DNA of 49,333 nt from positions 1 through 49,333 of the forward strand of contig JANJXJ010000125.1 of NCBI GenBank assembly GCA_024709105.1. Reading direction: 5' to 3'. Source of the DNA: Lentimicrobium sp. Its GTDB lineage: Bacteria > Bacteroidota > Bacteroidia > Bacteroidales > Lentimicrobiaceae. A model generated the notes under the pieces. It was not told the origin of the DNA. It made no database searches and was given only the letters and a program-made list of their open reading frames with translations. The translations under genes and the position numbers were made by a program. This document shows, in pieces, positions 16,663-25,211 of the stretch (positions are counted from its first letter, which is position 1; each line of letters opens with the position of its first letter).

Positions 16663-17505
16663 ATGGAATACATCGAATTGACCTGCACTCTGTCAGAAAA
16701 CGACCTGCAATTTTCTGAGATAATTATGGCAGCGCTGGGCGAGCTCGGCTTTGAAAGTTTTACCGAAACCGAAAGTGGACTTCAGGCTTACATTCAAGCT
16801 CCGGCTTTTGACCCTGCCATGCTCAACGATCCGAACCTGTGGCCCGAAGGTGCAATGCCTGCTTACACATGGCAAACTATTGAAGATCAAAACTGGAATG
16901 CAGTGTGGGAATCAAATTTCGATCCTGTACTGATTGCCGGAAGATGTGCAGTTCGTGCACCCTTTCACGAGCCTTTCCCGGGTGTGGAATATGATATTGT
17001 GATTGAACCCAAAATGTCGTTTGGTACTGCTCACCACGAAACCACCTACCAGGTGATTGAGGTTATGCTCGGCCTTGATCTTGCCGGAAAAACCGTTTTG
17101 GACATGGGCTGCGGAACCGCAGTGCTGGCAATACTGGCTGCCATGAAAGGGGCTTCTCAAATCACTGCCATCGACAACGACGAGTGGGCTTTTAATAACT
17201 CACTCGAAAACGTGCAGAAAAATAATTTTCCCGATATTAACGTTTATCAGGGAGATGCCGCTATGCTGGATGGCTTGCACTTCGATATCATCATCGCCAA
17301 CATTAACCGAAACATATTGTTAAACGATATGGGAGCTTATCAAAAGGCCCTCAACCCCGGAGGAATGTTGATAATGAGCGGTTTTTATACCGAAGATGTA
17401 CCTGCTATTACCGGTGCAGCAAATAATCTTGGCCTGGAATTTGCCGGGCAAACTCAAAAAAATAACTGGGCTACTGTTTCTTTTATTCTCAGGAATCAGA
17501 GCTGA
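16663..17505 (+). CDS. prmA: ribosomal protein L11 methyltransferase
   Basis: A 280-residue SAM-dependent enzyme that methylates ribosomal protein L11. The N-terminal substrate-recognition region is followed by PKMSFGTAHHETT. The SAM-binding motif is VLDMGCGTAVLAILAAMKGA near residue 146. The motif ANINRNIL near 212 matches the PrmA NxxxN signature. The frame starts at an earlier ATG (16645), but 16663 gives the usual MEYIEL start. It lies after the tpiA terminator and 24 bases before the next gene, so it may be co-transcribed with the giant secreted protein. Confidence 0.95.
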   Translation: MEYIELTCTLSENDLQFSEIIMAALGELGFESFTETESGLQAYIQAPAFDPAMLNDPNLWPEGAMPAYTWQTIEDQNWNAVWESNFDPVLIAGRCAVRAPFHEPFPGVEYDIVIEPKMSFGTAHHETTYQVIEVMLGLDLAGKTVLDMGCGTAVLAILAAMKGASQITAIDNDEWAFNNSLENVQKNNFPDINVYQGDAAMLDGLHFDIIIANINRNILLNDMGAYQKALNPGGMLIMSGFYTEDVPAITGAANNLGLEFAGQTQKNNWATVSFILRNQS

Positions 17506-17529
17506 TGGTTTAAAACTAATTTGCTTGCT

Positions 17530-20500
17530 ATGAACTTGTTGCGTTTTTTGTTTTTCATTTGTCTGTTCAATTCACTTTTACTGGCCGGGAATCATGCTGT
17601 TGCGCAGCAGAATAAACTCTTTTCTGAGGACCCTATAGCTTTTGCTGCCGAATTGGGCGATTTTATGAAGCAGGCCACCGACAAGGAATCAAAACAGGCC
17701 ATGCAGGAATTTGCAGCACGCTGGAATACTGGTATTTATCAACCAGAGGTTCAAACAAGAATTATAGCAACTTTTAATTTGATGATGTCGCAGAGAATGC
17801 GGCCCACCCCTGCCTTCAGGGATTATTTAACTGCGCTTAACTCATTTTCTACTTCCACCGCACCAAAAAACCTCATTGCCTGGCACAAAGGCCTCGAGCC
17901 GAGAATTGACAGTAAAAGTTTGCGTGCTTTGAGCCGGTTTCTCGAAAATACTGCCGAACTGAATCAAAAAAGAGTGTTGTTCCGGTCACAGGCCAATTCC
18001 TGGCAATTCAGGAATGGCAGTTTTACCTGGAATTTCGACAGCACACTTTTTGTTGAACTGGAGAACGTAGACCTTGTCTGCATTTCTGGGCGCGACAGCA
18101 TCCGCATTTTTAAAACCACAGGAATTCATTTTCCTGAAACAGATCAGTTTAAAGGCAGGGGAGGAGTTGTGCTTTGGGAAACATTTGGCTTCGATCCCTC
18201 TAAAGTTTATGCTACCCCGGGCAATTACCTCATCAACCTGAAACAAACAGGATGGAGTGCTGATACCGTTAATTTTTACCATAAGGATTTTTTTGGTTTT
18301 CCCCTTACCGGAAGGCTTGAAGATAGAGTAATGACCGGTATTTCCCCCGACAGGGCTACTAATCCAAGGTTTGTTTCTTATCAGACAGATCTTGAATTTA
18401 AACAAATTTTTAAAGGAATTGACTACCGTGGGGGCTTTACCCTGGAAGGGACCAGAATCATCGGTTCTGGTTATGCTGATCGCGATGCAGTAATCTGGAT
18501 ATCGCGCAAAGGCAGTCCGGTATTAAAACTAAGTAGCAGGAGCTTTGTTATTCGCCCCGAACGCATTTCTTCGCAGAGAACTTCAGCCACCTGGTACTAT
18601 GAGTCCGACTCACTGTTTCATCCGGGGCTCCAGTTTACCTACAACGATCAATCCAAAGAGATAACCTTGCTCAGGCAGGGAGAAGGTACTGCTTCAAGCC
18701 CGTTTTTTAATTCCTGGCATAATCTGGATATGTATTTTGAGTCGTTTTCCTATAAAATGGAGACCGACAGCATTAACTTTGAGATGATGAAAGGAATAAG
18801 GCAACAGGGAAGTGCCATTTTTGAGTCATCAAACTTTTATGCCGAGGAGCGTTATTTAAAACTTCAGGGGATCGATGAAGTTAATCCCATTAATGTAATT
18901 TACAATTTCGTTGAAAAGAACAACAACTACAGGGTATTTTACCTGAACGAACTGGTCGAATTCATGAAAAAACCTGTTGCTCAGGTTAAAGTTATGGTTC
19001 TGAATCTGGCGATAAGTGGTTTTGTAGTTTATAATATTGACAATGAAAGGATTGAAGTAACCCAACGACTCTTTGATTTTTTGTCAGCCAAAAGCAAAAA
19101 AAGAGATTACGATGTTATTCAAATAAATTCTCAGGTCTCTGGAATCAGCAACGCCACCCTGAATCTAAATACTTTTGACCTGAAAATCAGGGGTGTTCCA
19201 CAGGTTTCGATCAGTGACTCTCAGGCAGTTTACATTTTTCCCCGCGATAAGGAAATTATTGTCAGAAAAGACCTCGATTTTGTTTTTACAGGAATGGTAA
19301 AAACAGGTTATTTTGACTTTTACTCAAATAAAAGTTCCTTCGAATACGGCAAGTTTCAGTTAAGTATGCCCCAGATTGATTCCATTTCCTTTAAAGTAGA
19401 TACTATTGCCAAAGGAGGAAAAAGGGTCGATCAGATTATGGTTCGAAATGTATTGGCCAATCTGAGCGGTGAATTGCTGATTGACAAACCCGATAATAAA
19501 TCAGGGATACAAAAGTTGCCGCAATACCCAGTTTTTATCAGTAAAAATGATGCTTATGTTTATTTCGATTATGCCAGAATAGAAAAAGGGACCTACAAGC
19601 GTGATGACTTCTATTATGTGGTTTATCCTTTTACCTTGGATAGTTTGAATAGCTTTACCACCGAAGGGCTGAAGTTTGAAGGACATCTGTATTCCGGCAG
19701 CATTATGCCCGATATTAAAGAGCCATTGCGGGTGATGCCCGATTATTCTCTTGGATTTGCCCGTAAACTCGATCCGGATGGAATCCCTGTTTATGATGGC
19801 AAAGCAACCTTTTACTCAGATCTTAGCCTGAGTAACCGCGGTCTTCTTGGCTCTGGTAAACTTAAATTTATGACTTCGGACTCCGAATCGGATAATTTCC
19901 TTTTTACTCCTGATTCACTCATCGCAGACCTGAGTCGTTTTGAAATTACAGAAAAAGCTGCTCCGCCGGCATTTCCGCAGGTGAGTGCAGATGGGGTGCA
20001 CATGTTTTGGCTGCCATGGCTGGATGTAATGAGATTAAATACTCTTCCGGGAGAAGAATTTGCGATGTTTAATGGAAAATCGCAGCACATAGGAGCATTG
20101 TCGCTTACTACTGCCGGATTGCTCGGGAAAGGTACCAGTCGCCTCGATAATGCCGACCTGGCATCCGGTACTTTTATTTTCAGCAATCAGTCATTTAATA
20201 CCGATACAACTAACTTCAGCCTTTATTATCCCGAAAGGCCAAACCTATCGCTGGTTGTTAAAATACAGCCGGGAAGGGTTGATTTTAAAAACAATATCGC
20301 TACTTTCGGAACTCCAGGAAAAAGTGTAAAGATTGATTTGCCGCTAAGTCAGTACTATTCATTTATGGATAGAATTGAATGGCGGATGAATAAGAATGAG
20401 CTGCTTCTTACCAACTCCCTTGCGCGCAGAGCTGCTCTGGCCGATACTGTTAATCTTAAGGATCTGGTTGACTTCGACTTTTCGGGTTCGGAATTTGTTT

Positions 20501-22023
20501 CAACTAATCCTTCCATGGACTCCTTGCAGTTTTTTGCCATGGAGGCTACTTACCGGATGAAAGAAAATATTATTGATGCACGCGAAGTTAAGATGATAAG
20601 GGTTGCCGATGCAGCTGTATTTCCGGGCGATGAACAGGTTACTATTCTTTCAGATGGAACCATGAAACCCCTGGCCGGAGCCTCGCTGATTGCCAGCCGG
20701 AAGAACAAGGCATTTCTGATCTATAATGCATCTGTTAATGTTAAAACCCGCAAAGACTATTTTGCCTCCGGGTATTACGACTATACCGATGATCTGGGCA
20801 ATGTGCAGCCTGTTTACTTCAACGCTTTGTCGGTTGATGAATCGGGAAATACCTCGGGTAAAGCAATTTTACCCAAAGGACAATTGTTCCCCTTAAATTC
20901 TCATTTTGATTTTACCGGCGAAATCGGGCTGAATGCTTCGCAGCAATTTCTCAACTTCAAAGGAGCATACCGACCGCGCAGCGATTGTTTCGAATCAGAA
21001 GGGCCCTGGGTGGCATTTTCATCACAACTCAATCCTTCCGATATCCGTTTGCCGGTTTCCCCTGTTATGCGCGATACACTGGGCGATCCGGTGCTTGCCG
21101 CCATGGTTTATTCTGACTTTTTCAGCAGCATTTATCCAGCCTACTACAGAAAGCCCAAGGCCTGGGGCGATACCATTGTGGCGTCTTCTGAAGGAGCGAT
21201 AAAGTTTGACAGAAAAACTGAGTCTTTTCTCATCGGGGGTTTTGACAATGCAGGAAACCTGAACAAATCGGGTAACGCGACTACCATTGATACCAAACAA
21301 TGTATAATAACCACCACCGGCGAAATTAAAACCGGGGCAGGTTTTGGCCAGGTCAATCTGAGGAGTTTCGGCTCGGTGAAGCACTTCAGCATTGCTGATT
21401 CAACCAGGTTTGAGCTTGCGCTGGCTTTAAACTTCTTTTTCTCCGATCCCGCCATGAACAGACTGAAAGATGCTTTGCTAAAGTCTGAACTTCAGGGCAC
21501 AGATGTCAGCAGCCCGGCATACCGAACCCTGCTTATGGGCTTGCTCGGCGAAAAGGGTGCTGCCGATTTCCTAAACGAGCTTAATACTACCGGTCAGATA
21601 AGGCGTGTGCCAGCCGAGGTAATTCAAACCATTACACTCACCGATGTAAATATGGCCTGGGATATGAATCTGAAAAGTTTCATCAGTGAGGGACAGTTGG
21701 GAATTGCCGGAATCGGCCGGGAACTTGTAAACCGCAAGGTAAACGGATATCTCGAAATTGGAAAGCGGCGTACAGGAGATATCCTGAATCTTTATATTGA
21801 GGTTAGCAATACAGAATGGTATTTCTTCTCATATGGAAGTGGAATTATGCAGGCGATCTCTTCAAACAACGAGTTCAATAATATAATCAGCAGCCTGAAA
21901 GAAGATAAAAGAATGCTGAAAACTTCAGGTTCAGATGAAGCTTACCAGTTTATTATCTCAACTCCCGAAAGGCGAATTGCTTTTCTAAGAAGAATGCAGG
22001 CACGAAATGCCGGCAATGAATAA
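17530..22023 (+). CDS. very large secreted protein of unknown function
   Basis: A 1497-residue protein beginning with a signal peptide (MNLLRFLFFICLF, cleaved near HAVAQQ). I do not recognise a family. The first 350 residues look helical, then long beta-rich stretches dominate, with many alternating Ser/Thr/Asp strands such as FSGSEFVSTNPSMDSLQFFA. There are no transmembrane helices after the signal, few Cys, and no visible catalytic motif. The C-terminus is mixed alpha/beta and has no obvious T9SS sorting domain. I take the ATG at 17530; the frame's earlier TTG at 17521 would only add three residues. It follows prmA and precedes plsY on the same strand. A periplasmic or outer-membrane-associated scaffold is a reasonable guess, not more. 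Confidence 0.75.
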   Translation: MNLLRFLFFICLFNSLLLAGNHAVAQQNKLFSEDPIAFAAELGDFMKQATDKESKQAMQEFAARWNTGIYQPEVQTRIIATFNLMMSQRMRPTPAFRDYLTALNSFSTSTAPKNLIAWHKGLEPRIDSKSLRALSRFLENTAELNQKRVLFRSQANSWQFRNGSFTWNFDSTLFVELENVDLVCISGRDSIRIFKTTGIHFPETDQFKGRGGVVLWETFGFDPSKVYATPGNYLINLKQTGWSADTVNFYHKDFFGFPLTGRLEDRVMTGISPDRATNPRFVSYQTDLEFKQIFKGIDYRGGFTLEGTRIIGSGYADRDAVIWISRKGSPVLKLSSRSFVIRPERISSQRTSATWYYESDSLFHPGLQFTYNDQSKEITLLRQGEGTASSPFFNSWHNLDMYFESFSYKMETDSINFEMMKGIRQQGSAIFESSNFYAEERYLKLQGIDEVNPINVIYNFVEKNNNYRVFYLNELVEFMKKPVAQVKVMVLNLAISGFVVYNIDNERIEVTQRLFDFLSAKSKKRDYDVIQINSQVSGISNATLNLNTFDLKIRGVPQVSISDSQAVYIFPRDKEIIVRKDLDFVFTGMVKTGYFDFYSNKSSFEYGKFQLSMPQIDSISFKVDTIAKGGKRVDQIMVRNVLANLSGELLIDKPDNKSGIQKLPQYPVFISKNDAYVYFDYARIEKGTYKRDDFYYVVYPFTLDSLNSFTTEGLKFEGHLYSGSIMPDIKEPLRVMPDYSLGFARKLDPDGIPVYDGKATFYSDLSLSNRGLLGSGKLKFMTSDSESDNFLFTPDSLIADLSRFEITEKAAPPAFPQVSADGVHMFWLPWLDVMRLNTLPGEEFAMFNGKSQHIGALSLTTAGLLGKGTSRLDNADLASGTFIFSNQSFNTDTTNFSLYYPERPNLSLVVKIQPGRVDFKNNIATFGTPGKSVKIDLPLSQYYSFMDRIEWRMNKNELLLTNSLARRAALADTVNLKDLVDFDFSGSEFVSTNPSMDSLQFFAMEATYRMKENIIDAREVKMIRVADAAVFPGDEQVTILSDGTMKPLAGASLIASRKNKAFLIYNASVNVKTRKDYFASGYYDYTDDLGNVQPVYFNALSVDESGNTSGKAILPKGQLFPLNSHFDFTGEIGLNASQQFLNFKGAYRPRSDCFESEGPWVAFSSQLNPSDIRLPVSPVMRDTLGDPVLAAMVYSDFFSSIYPAYYRKPKAWGDTIVASSEGAIKFDRKTESFLIGGFDNAGNLNKSGNATTIDTKQCIITTTGEIKTGAGFGQVNLRSFGSVKHFSIADSTRFELALALNFFFSDPAMNRLKDALLKSELQGTDVSSPAYRTLLMGLLGEKGAADFLNELNTTGQIRRVPAEVIQTITLTDVNMAWDMNLKSFISEGQLGIAGIGRELVNRKVNGYLEIGKRRTGDILNLYIEVSNTEWYFFSYGSGIMQAISSNNEFNNIISSLKEDKRMLKTSGSDEAYQFIISTPERRIAFLRRMQARNAGNE

Positions 22024-22065
22024 AAGCCATAAAATGCAAAATGTAAAAGCAGCCTGATAACTGCT

Positions 22066-22073
22066 TATTTTTG
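22066..22073 (+). promoter_or_regulatory. plsY promoter -7 box
   Basis: TATTTTTG matches TAnnTTTG and lies 45 bases before the plsY ATG. The leader contains a short inverted repeat TCCCA/TGGGA. No clear -33 element was found. Confidence 0.4.
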
Positions 22074-22118
22074 CACTTTTGTCCAATAATCCCATCATTG
22101 GGAATAATTCTGAAAAAG

Positions 22119-22760
22119 ATGGATTATCTGAATGTTGCAATTGCTTTGATTTTGGCTTATCTGCTAGGGTCAATCCCTACATCGGTATGGGTTGGAAAAT
22201 GGTTTTATAAATTAGATATACGTAATCAGGGCAGTGGAAATGCAGGCGCTACCAACACCATCAGGGTGCTGGGGCTGAAAGCCGGAATCCCGGTGCTGCT
22301 CTTCGATGTTTTTAAAGCCTGGCTGGCTGTTTCATTGTCAAATTGGCTTACTTACACAGGTTTTTCTCAAGATCAGGAAGTGGTTTACCGCATTCTTTTG
22401 GGCGCAGTTGCAGTTATCGGGCATGTTTATCCTGTATTTGCCGGATTCAGGGGAGGAAAAGGAGTTGCATCGCTGGTGGGAATGGTAATTGCACTTTATC
22501 CGGCTGCTTTTCTCATTATTCTGGCCTGTTTTGTCTTGATTATGATATTTACACGTATAGTTTCTCTCGCATCCATCATCAGTTCTCTCTTCTTTCCTGT
22601 TGTGGTAATTTTGATTCTCGGAGAAAGAAGCCTGCCACTTATGATACTAGCCCTTGCTGTTGCTGTTTTTGTGCCTTATACACACCGGGCTAATATCAAA
22701 CGATTGCTCAATGGGAGTGAAAAAAAATTTGATTTCGGAAAAAACAGAATTACCAAATAG
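22119..22760 (+). CDS. plsY: glycerol-3-phosphate acyltransferase PlsY
   Basis: A 213-residue inner-membrane enzyme that transfers an acyl group from acyl-phosphate to glycerol 3-phosphate, the first step of phospholipid synthesis. Five hydrophobic helices are visible. The three conserved motifs are present: GSIPTSVWVGK near residue 17, GSGNAGATN near 39 and GFRGGKGVAS near 109. I take the ATG at 22119 (MDYLNVAIALILAYLLGS). The upstream in-frame codons from 22071 overlap the probable promoter. Confidence 0.96.
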   Translation: MDYLNVAIALILAYLLGSIPTSVWVGKWFYKLDIRNQGSGNAGATNTIRVLGLKAGIPVLLFDVFKAWLAVSLSNWLTYTGFSQDQEVVYRILLGAVAVIGHVYPVFAGFRGGKGVASLVGMVIALYPAAFLIILACFVLIMIFTRIVSLASIISSLFFPVVVILILGERSLPLMILALAVAVFVPYTHRANIKRLLNGSEKKFDFGKNRITK

Positions 22761-22809
22761 CTCCGGGTTAATAAAGTGTTGATAATTTTATCTTCTTAAC
22801 TTGTCAATA

Positions 22810-22842
22810 TTTGGTACATTGTCAATTAATTTTATAATTTTA
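22810..22842 (+). promoter_or_regulatory. probable dnaN promoter
   Basis: TTTG at 22810-22813, a 21-base spacer and TAATTTTA at 22835-22842 fit the Bacteroidota pattern with one mismatch. Two copies of TTGTCAAT lie at 22801 and near 22819. No DnaA-box cluster that would mark an origin was seen. Confidence 0.4.
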
Positions 22843-22886
22843 CCGGAAACTTAACCAAGTTCTACTACAAAGTAAATTCCTTAATT

Positions 22887-24008
22887 ATGAGATTTATAGT
22901 ATCAAGCCAAAGCCTTCTGAAAAGCCTGCAGTCAATCAGTGGCGTGTTGAACTCAAGCAATACATTGCCCATACTCGACGACTTTTTGTTCGAACTCAGT
23001 GGCAGTTCTCTGCAAATCACAGCTTCTGACCTCGAAACCACCATGCGGGTGAACATTGAAACTACCATGGCCGAAGAAGAAGGTGCTGTAGCTATTCCTG
23101 CAAAAATTCTTCTCGAACTTCTTAAAACCTACGGAGATACTCCACTTACTTTCACAGTAGACAAATCCCTGGGTATAGAAATTGCGGCAGATGAGGCAAA
23201 ATTCAAAGTGGCAGGACATGATGCGGGCGAATTTCCCAAAGCCCCGGTAATGGAAGAAGTTGCAGGAATCAAACTTCCCGCTGAGTTGCTGCTGGCCGCT
23301 ATTAACAAAACCATTTTTGCTACAGGCAACGACGACCTGCGGCCTGCAATGTCAGGTGTTTACTGCGATCTGTCGCCCGATTCAGTGATTTTTGTTGCTA
23401 CTGATGCCCACAAGTTGGTTCGTTACAAACGCTCAGATGTAAGTGCTTCAGAGAGTACAACATTTATCATGCCCAAAAAGCCGCTGAATCAGCTCAAGAG
23501 TATTCTGCCGGCTGATAATACTGAGGTTGAGGTTGAATATAACGGCACCAATGCAAGGTTTACATTCAGGAATGTTGACCTGGTTTGTCGTCTGATCGAA
23601 GGACGCTATCCCAATTATGAAGCCGTAATCCCATCTGATAATCCAAATACCCTCATTGTTGACAGGCTCTCTCTCATTACAACACTTCGCCGTGCTTCAT
23701 TCTTCGCCAATAAGTCAACCAATCAGATCAGGCTTTCCATAACAGGTCAGGAACTTTATATTGATGCCGAAGATGTTGATTTTGCTCATGAATCAAGGCA
23801 AAGGCTTAGTTGCAGCTTTAACGGAGAAGATATGGAAATTGGCTTCAACAGCCGGTTTTTGGTCGAAATGCTCTCAAATCTGAGTACCGAAAATATTCGC
23901 CTCGAAATGTCTGCGCCCAACCGTGCTGGTATTCTTCGCCCTGTCGACAGCGAAAATCCTGCCGAAGACATTCTTATGCTGGTTATGCCGGTAATGCTCA
24001 ATTCCTGA
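22887..24008 (+). CDS. dnaN: DNA polymerase III beta subunit (sliding clamp)
   Basis: A 373-residue clamp that dimerises round DNA and tethers the polymerase. The three-fold domain structure is visible through repeated patterns, for example LLKSLQSISGVLNSSNTLPI in domain 1, ATDAHKLVRY in domain 2 (near residue 172) and the closing LMLVMPVML that replaces the usual MPMR-type ending. Length is normal. It has its own promoter and terminator. Neither dnaA nor recF is adjacent, so this is not the classic origin cluster. Confidence 0.97.
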   Translation: MRFIVSSQSLLKSLQSISGVLNSSNTLPILDDFLFELSGSSLQITASDLETTMRVNIETTMAEEEGAVAIPAKILLELLKTYGDTPLTFTVDKSLGIEIAADEAKFKVAGHDAGEFPKAPVMEEVAGIKLPAELLLAAINKTIFATGNDDLRPAMSGVYCDLSPDSVIFVATDAHKLVRYKRSDVSASESTTFIMPKKPLNQLKSILPADNTEVEVEYNGTNARFTFRNVDLVCRLIEGRYPNYEAVIPSDNPNTLIVDRLSLITTLRRASFFANKSTNQIRLSITGQELYIDAEDVDFAHESRQRLSCSFNGEDMEIGFNSRFLVEMLSNLSTENIRLEMSAPNRAGILRPVDSENPAEDILMLVMPVMLNS

Positions 24009-24026
24009 TCAACCTAAGAATTTGTG

Positions 24027-24066
24027 CGGGCTTTGTTTCGATAAGAAATAAAGCCCGTTTCTTTTT
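24027..24066 (+). terminator. rho-independent terminator after dnaN
   Basis: CGGGCTTT (24027-24034) pairs with AAAGCCCG (24050-24057), followed by a T-rich tract to 24066. Confidence 0.85.
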
Positions 24067-24113
24067 ATAAAACTATTTTAAGCTCCCGATTGTTCTATTA
24101 AAAAACCACCTCC

Positions 24114-24668
24114 ATGAAAACACAAGCCATTTTCAGATCTTTTGCCCTGGTATTAACTTTGGCTTTCGCATTTGCCTTCTCTTCGTGCGAAAAAGTTAAA
24201 GATCTTGCCAAATTCGACATCTCCTACTCAAATCCCGATGTTCGGTTTACTCTTGACTCTTTGGATTATTTGCCGAAATCGGAGGTTTTGCTTCATCAGG
24301 TTACACTGAATGTAAATCTCGACAGCATCATCGCCAAACATGAACTCGATGGAATTGAAAACGCAAAATTTGAGTCGGTAAAAATTGAAATTGAATCTCC
24401 GGCTTCTGCCAATTTCAGCTGGCTTACTTCCGCAAGAGTTACAGTAAGTGCCCCCGGAGTGAATGAAACCGAGGTTGCAGCTACTACATCCATTGCTCCT
24501 GACGGCCGCTCTGCCGATATTGCAGTGACAAATACTGAAGTCATTTCGCAGATTTCAGGCGGGGTTTTTACACTTAAACTCTATGGAAGTATTACACCTC
24601 CGCTACCGGCAGGATCTATTGGTATGCTGCTGTCATCAAAAATTAAAATGACAGTGAAGCCTTTGTAA
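24114..24668 (+). CDS. small lipoprotein of unknown function
   Basis: A 184-residue protein with a lipoprotein signal (AFAFSSCEK, Cys25). The mature part is short beta strands rich in Ser, Thr and Val, with no Cys or His cluster, probably a beta-sandwich. I recognise no family. It is monocistronic, with terminators on both sides. It is probably anchored in the periplasm or outer membrane. Confidence 0.7.
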   Translation: MKTQAIFRSFALVLTLAFAFAFSSCEKVKDLAKFDISYSNPDVRFTLDSLDYLPKSEVLLHQVTLNVNLDSIIAKHELDGIENAKFESVKIEIESPASANFSWLTSARVTVSAPGVNETEVAATTSIAPDGRSADIAVTNTEVISQISGGVFTLKLYGSITPPLPAGSIGMLLSSKIKMTVKPL

Positions 24669-24692
24669 TTTAAATCTTTAACCTTTTTATTT

Positions 24693-24729
24693 TCCCGGAG
24701 ACTGAACATAGGTTTCCGGGATTTTTTTT
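24693..24729 (+). terminator. rho-independent terminator of the small lipoprotein gene
   Basis: TCCCGGA (24693-24699) pairs with TCCGGGA (24715-24721) and is followed by a run of eight T. Confidence 0.8.
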
Positions 24730-24736
24730 AGTTTTG
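24729..24736 (+). promoter_or_regulatory. -7 box for the DUF3795 gene
   Basis: TAGTTTTG matches TAnnTTTG. It directly follows the T tract of the preceding terminator and lies about 43 bases before the ATG at 24779. It places the in-frame TTG at 24743 at the transcription start, which argues against that start codon. Confidence 0.4.
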
Positions 24737-24778
24737 TAATAAGTGTTTCTGCTGCAAGCCTGTTCAAATCTGTTTCAT

Positions 24779-25186
24779 ATGGATATAAGTCTTATTGCTC
24801 CCTGTGGCATAAATTGCAGCACCTGCTATGCTTATCAGCGAACTAAAAACAGGTGCGTTGGCTGCCTCACGCCCGAAGGCAATAAACCCAATCATTGCAT
24901 CATTTGTAAAATCAGAAATTGTGCTCAACATGAAGGGGCTTCTTCCCTGTCTTGTGCAGAGTGTAAAATATTTCCGTGTAAGCGATTAAAGCAACTCGAC
25001 AAGCGATACCGAACCAAATACCACAGTAGCCTGATTCAAAACCTTAAAGATCTAAAGGTATTGGGCGAAGATTTGTACATGAAACGCGAAGAGGAAAGAT
25101 GCCGCTGCAGGGTTTGTGGTGAGATTATCTGCATTCATGCAAAAGAGTGTCAGGCCTGTAAAACCGAACTGCCAGAATTTATATAA
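24779..25186 (+). CDS. cysteine-rich DUF3795 protein
   Basis: A 135-residue cytosolic protein with 17 Cys. The start region APCGINCSTCYAYQ followed by CVGC, CIIC and CAEC is the DUF3795 signature. A second set (CRCRVCGEIIC, then ECQACKTELP near the end) resembles a zinc ribbon. Metal binding, either Zn or Fe-S, is nearly certain from the residues; the biological role is not known to me. I chose the ATG at 24779 because it immediately precedes the conserved N-terminus. Confidence 0.8.
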   Translation: MDISLIAPCGINCSTCYAYQRTKNRCVGCLTPEGNKPNHCIICKIRNCAQHEGASSLSCAECKIFPCKRLKQLDKRYRTKYHSSLIQNLKDLKVLGEDLYMKREEERCRCRVCGEIICIHAKECQACKTELPEFI

Positions 25187-25211
25187 TAATGAATTCTAAA
25201 CCTTTATCTCC

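Noticed and set aside
22801-22886. Origin of replication near dnaN
   Set aside because: No DnaA-box cluster, no dnaA, gyrB or recF neighbour; the AT-rich stretch is an ordinary promoter.
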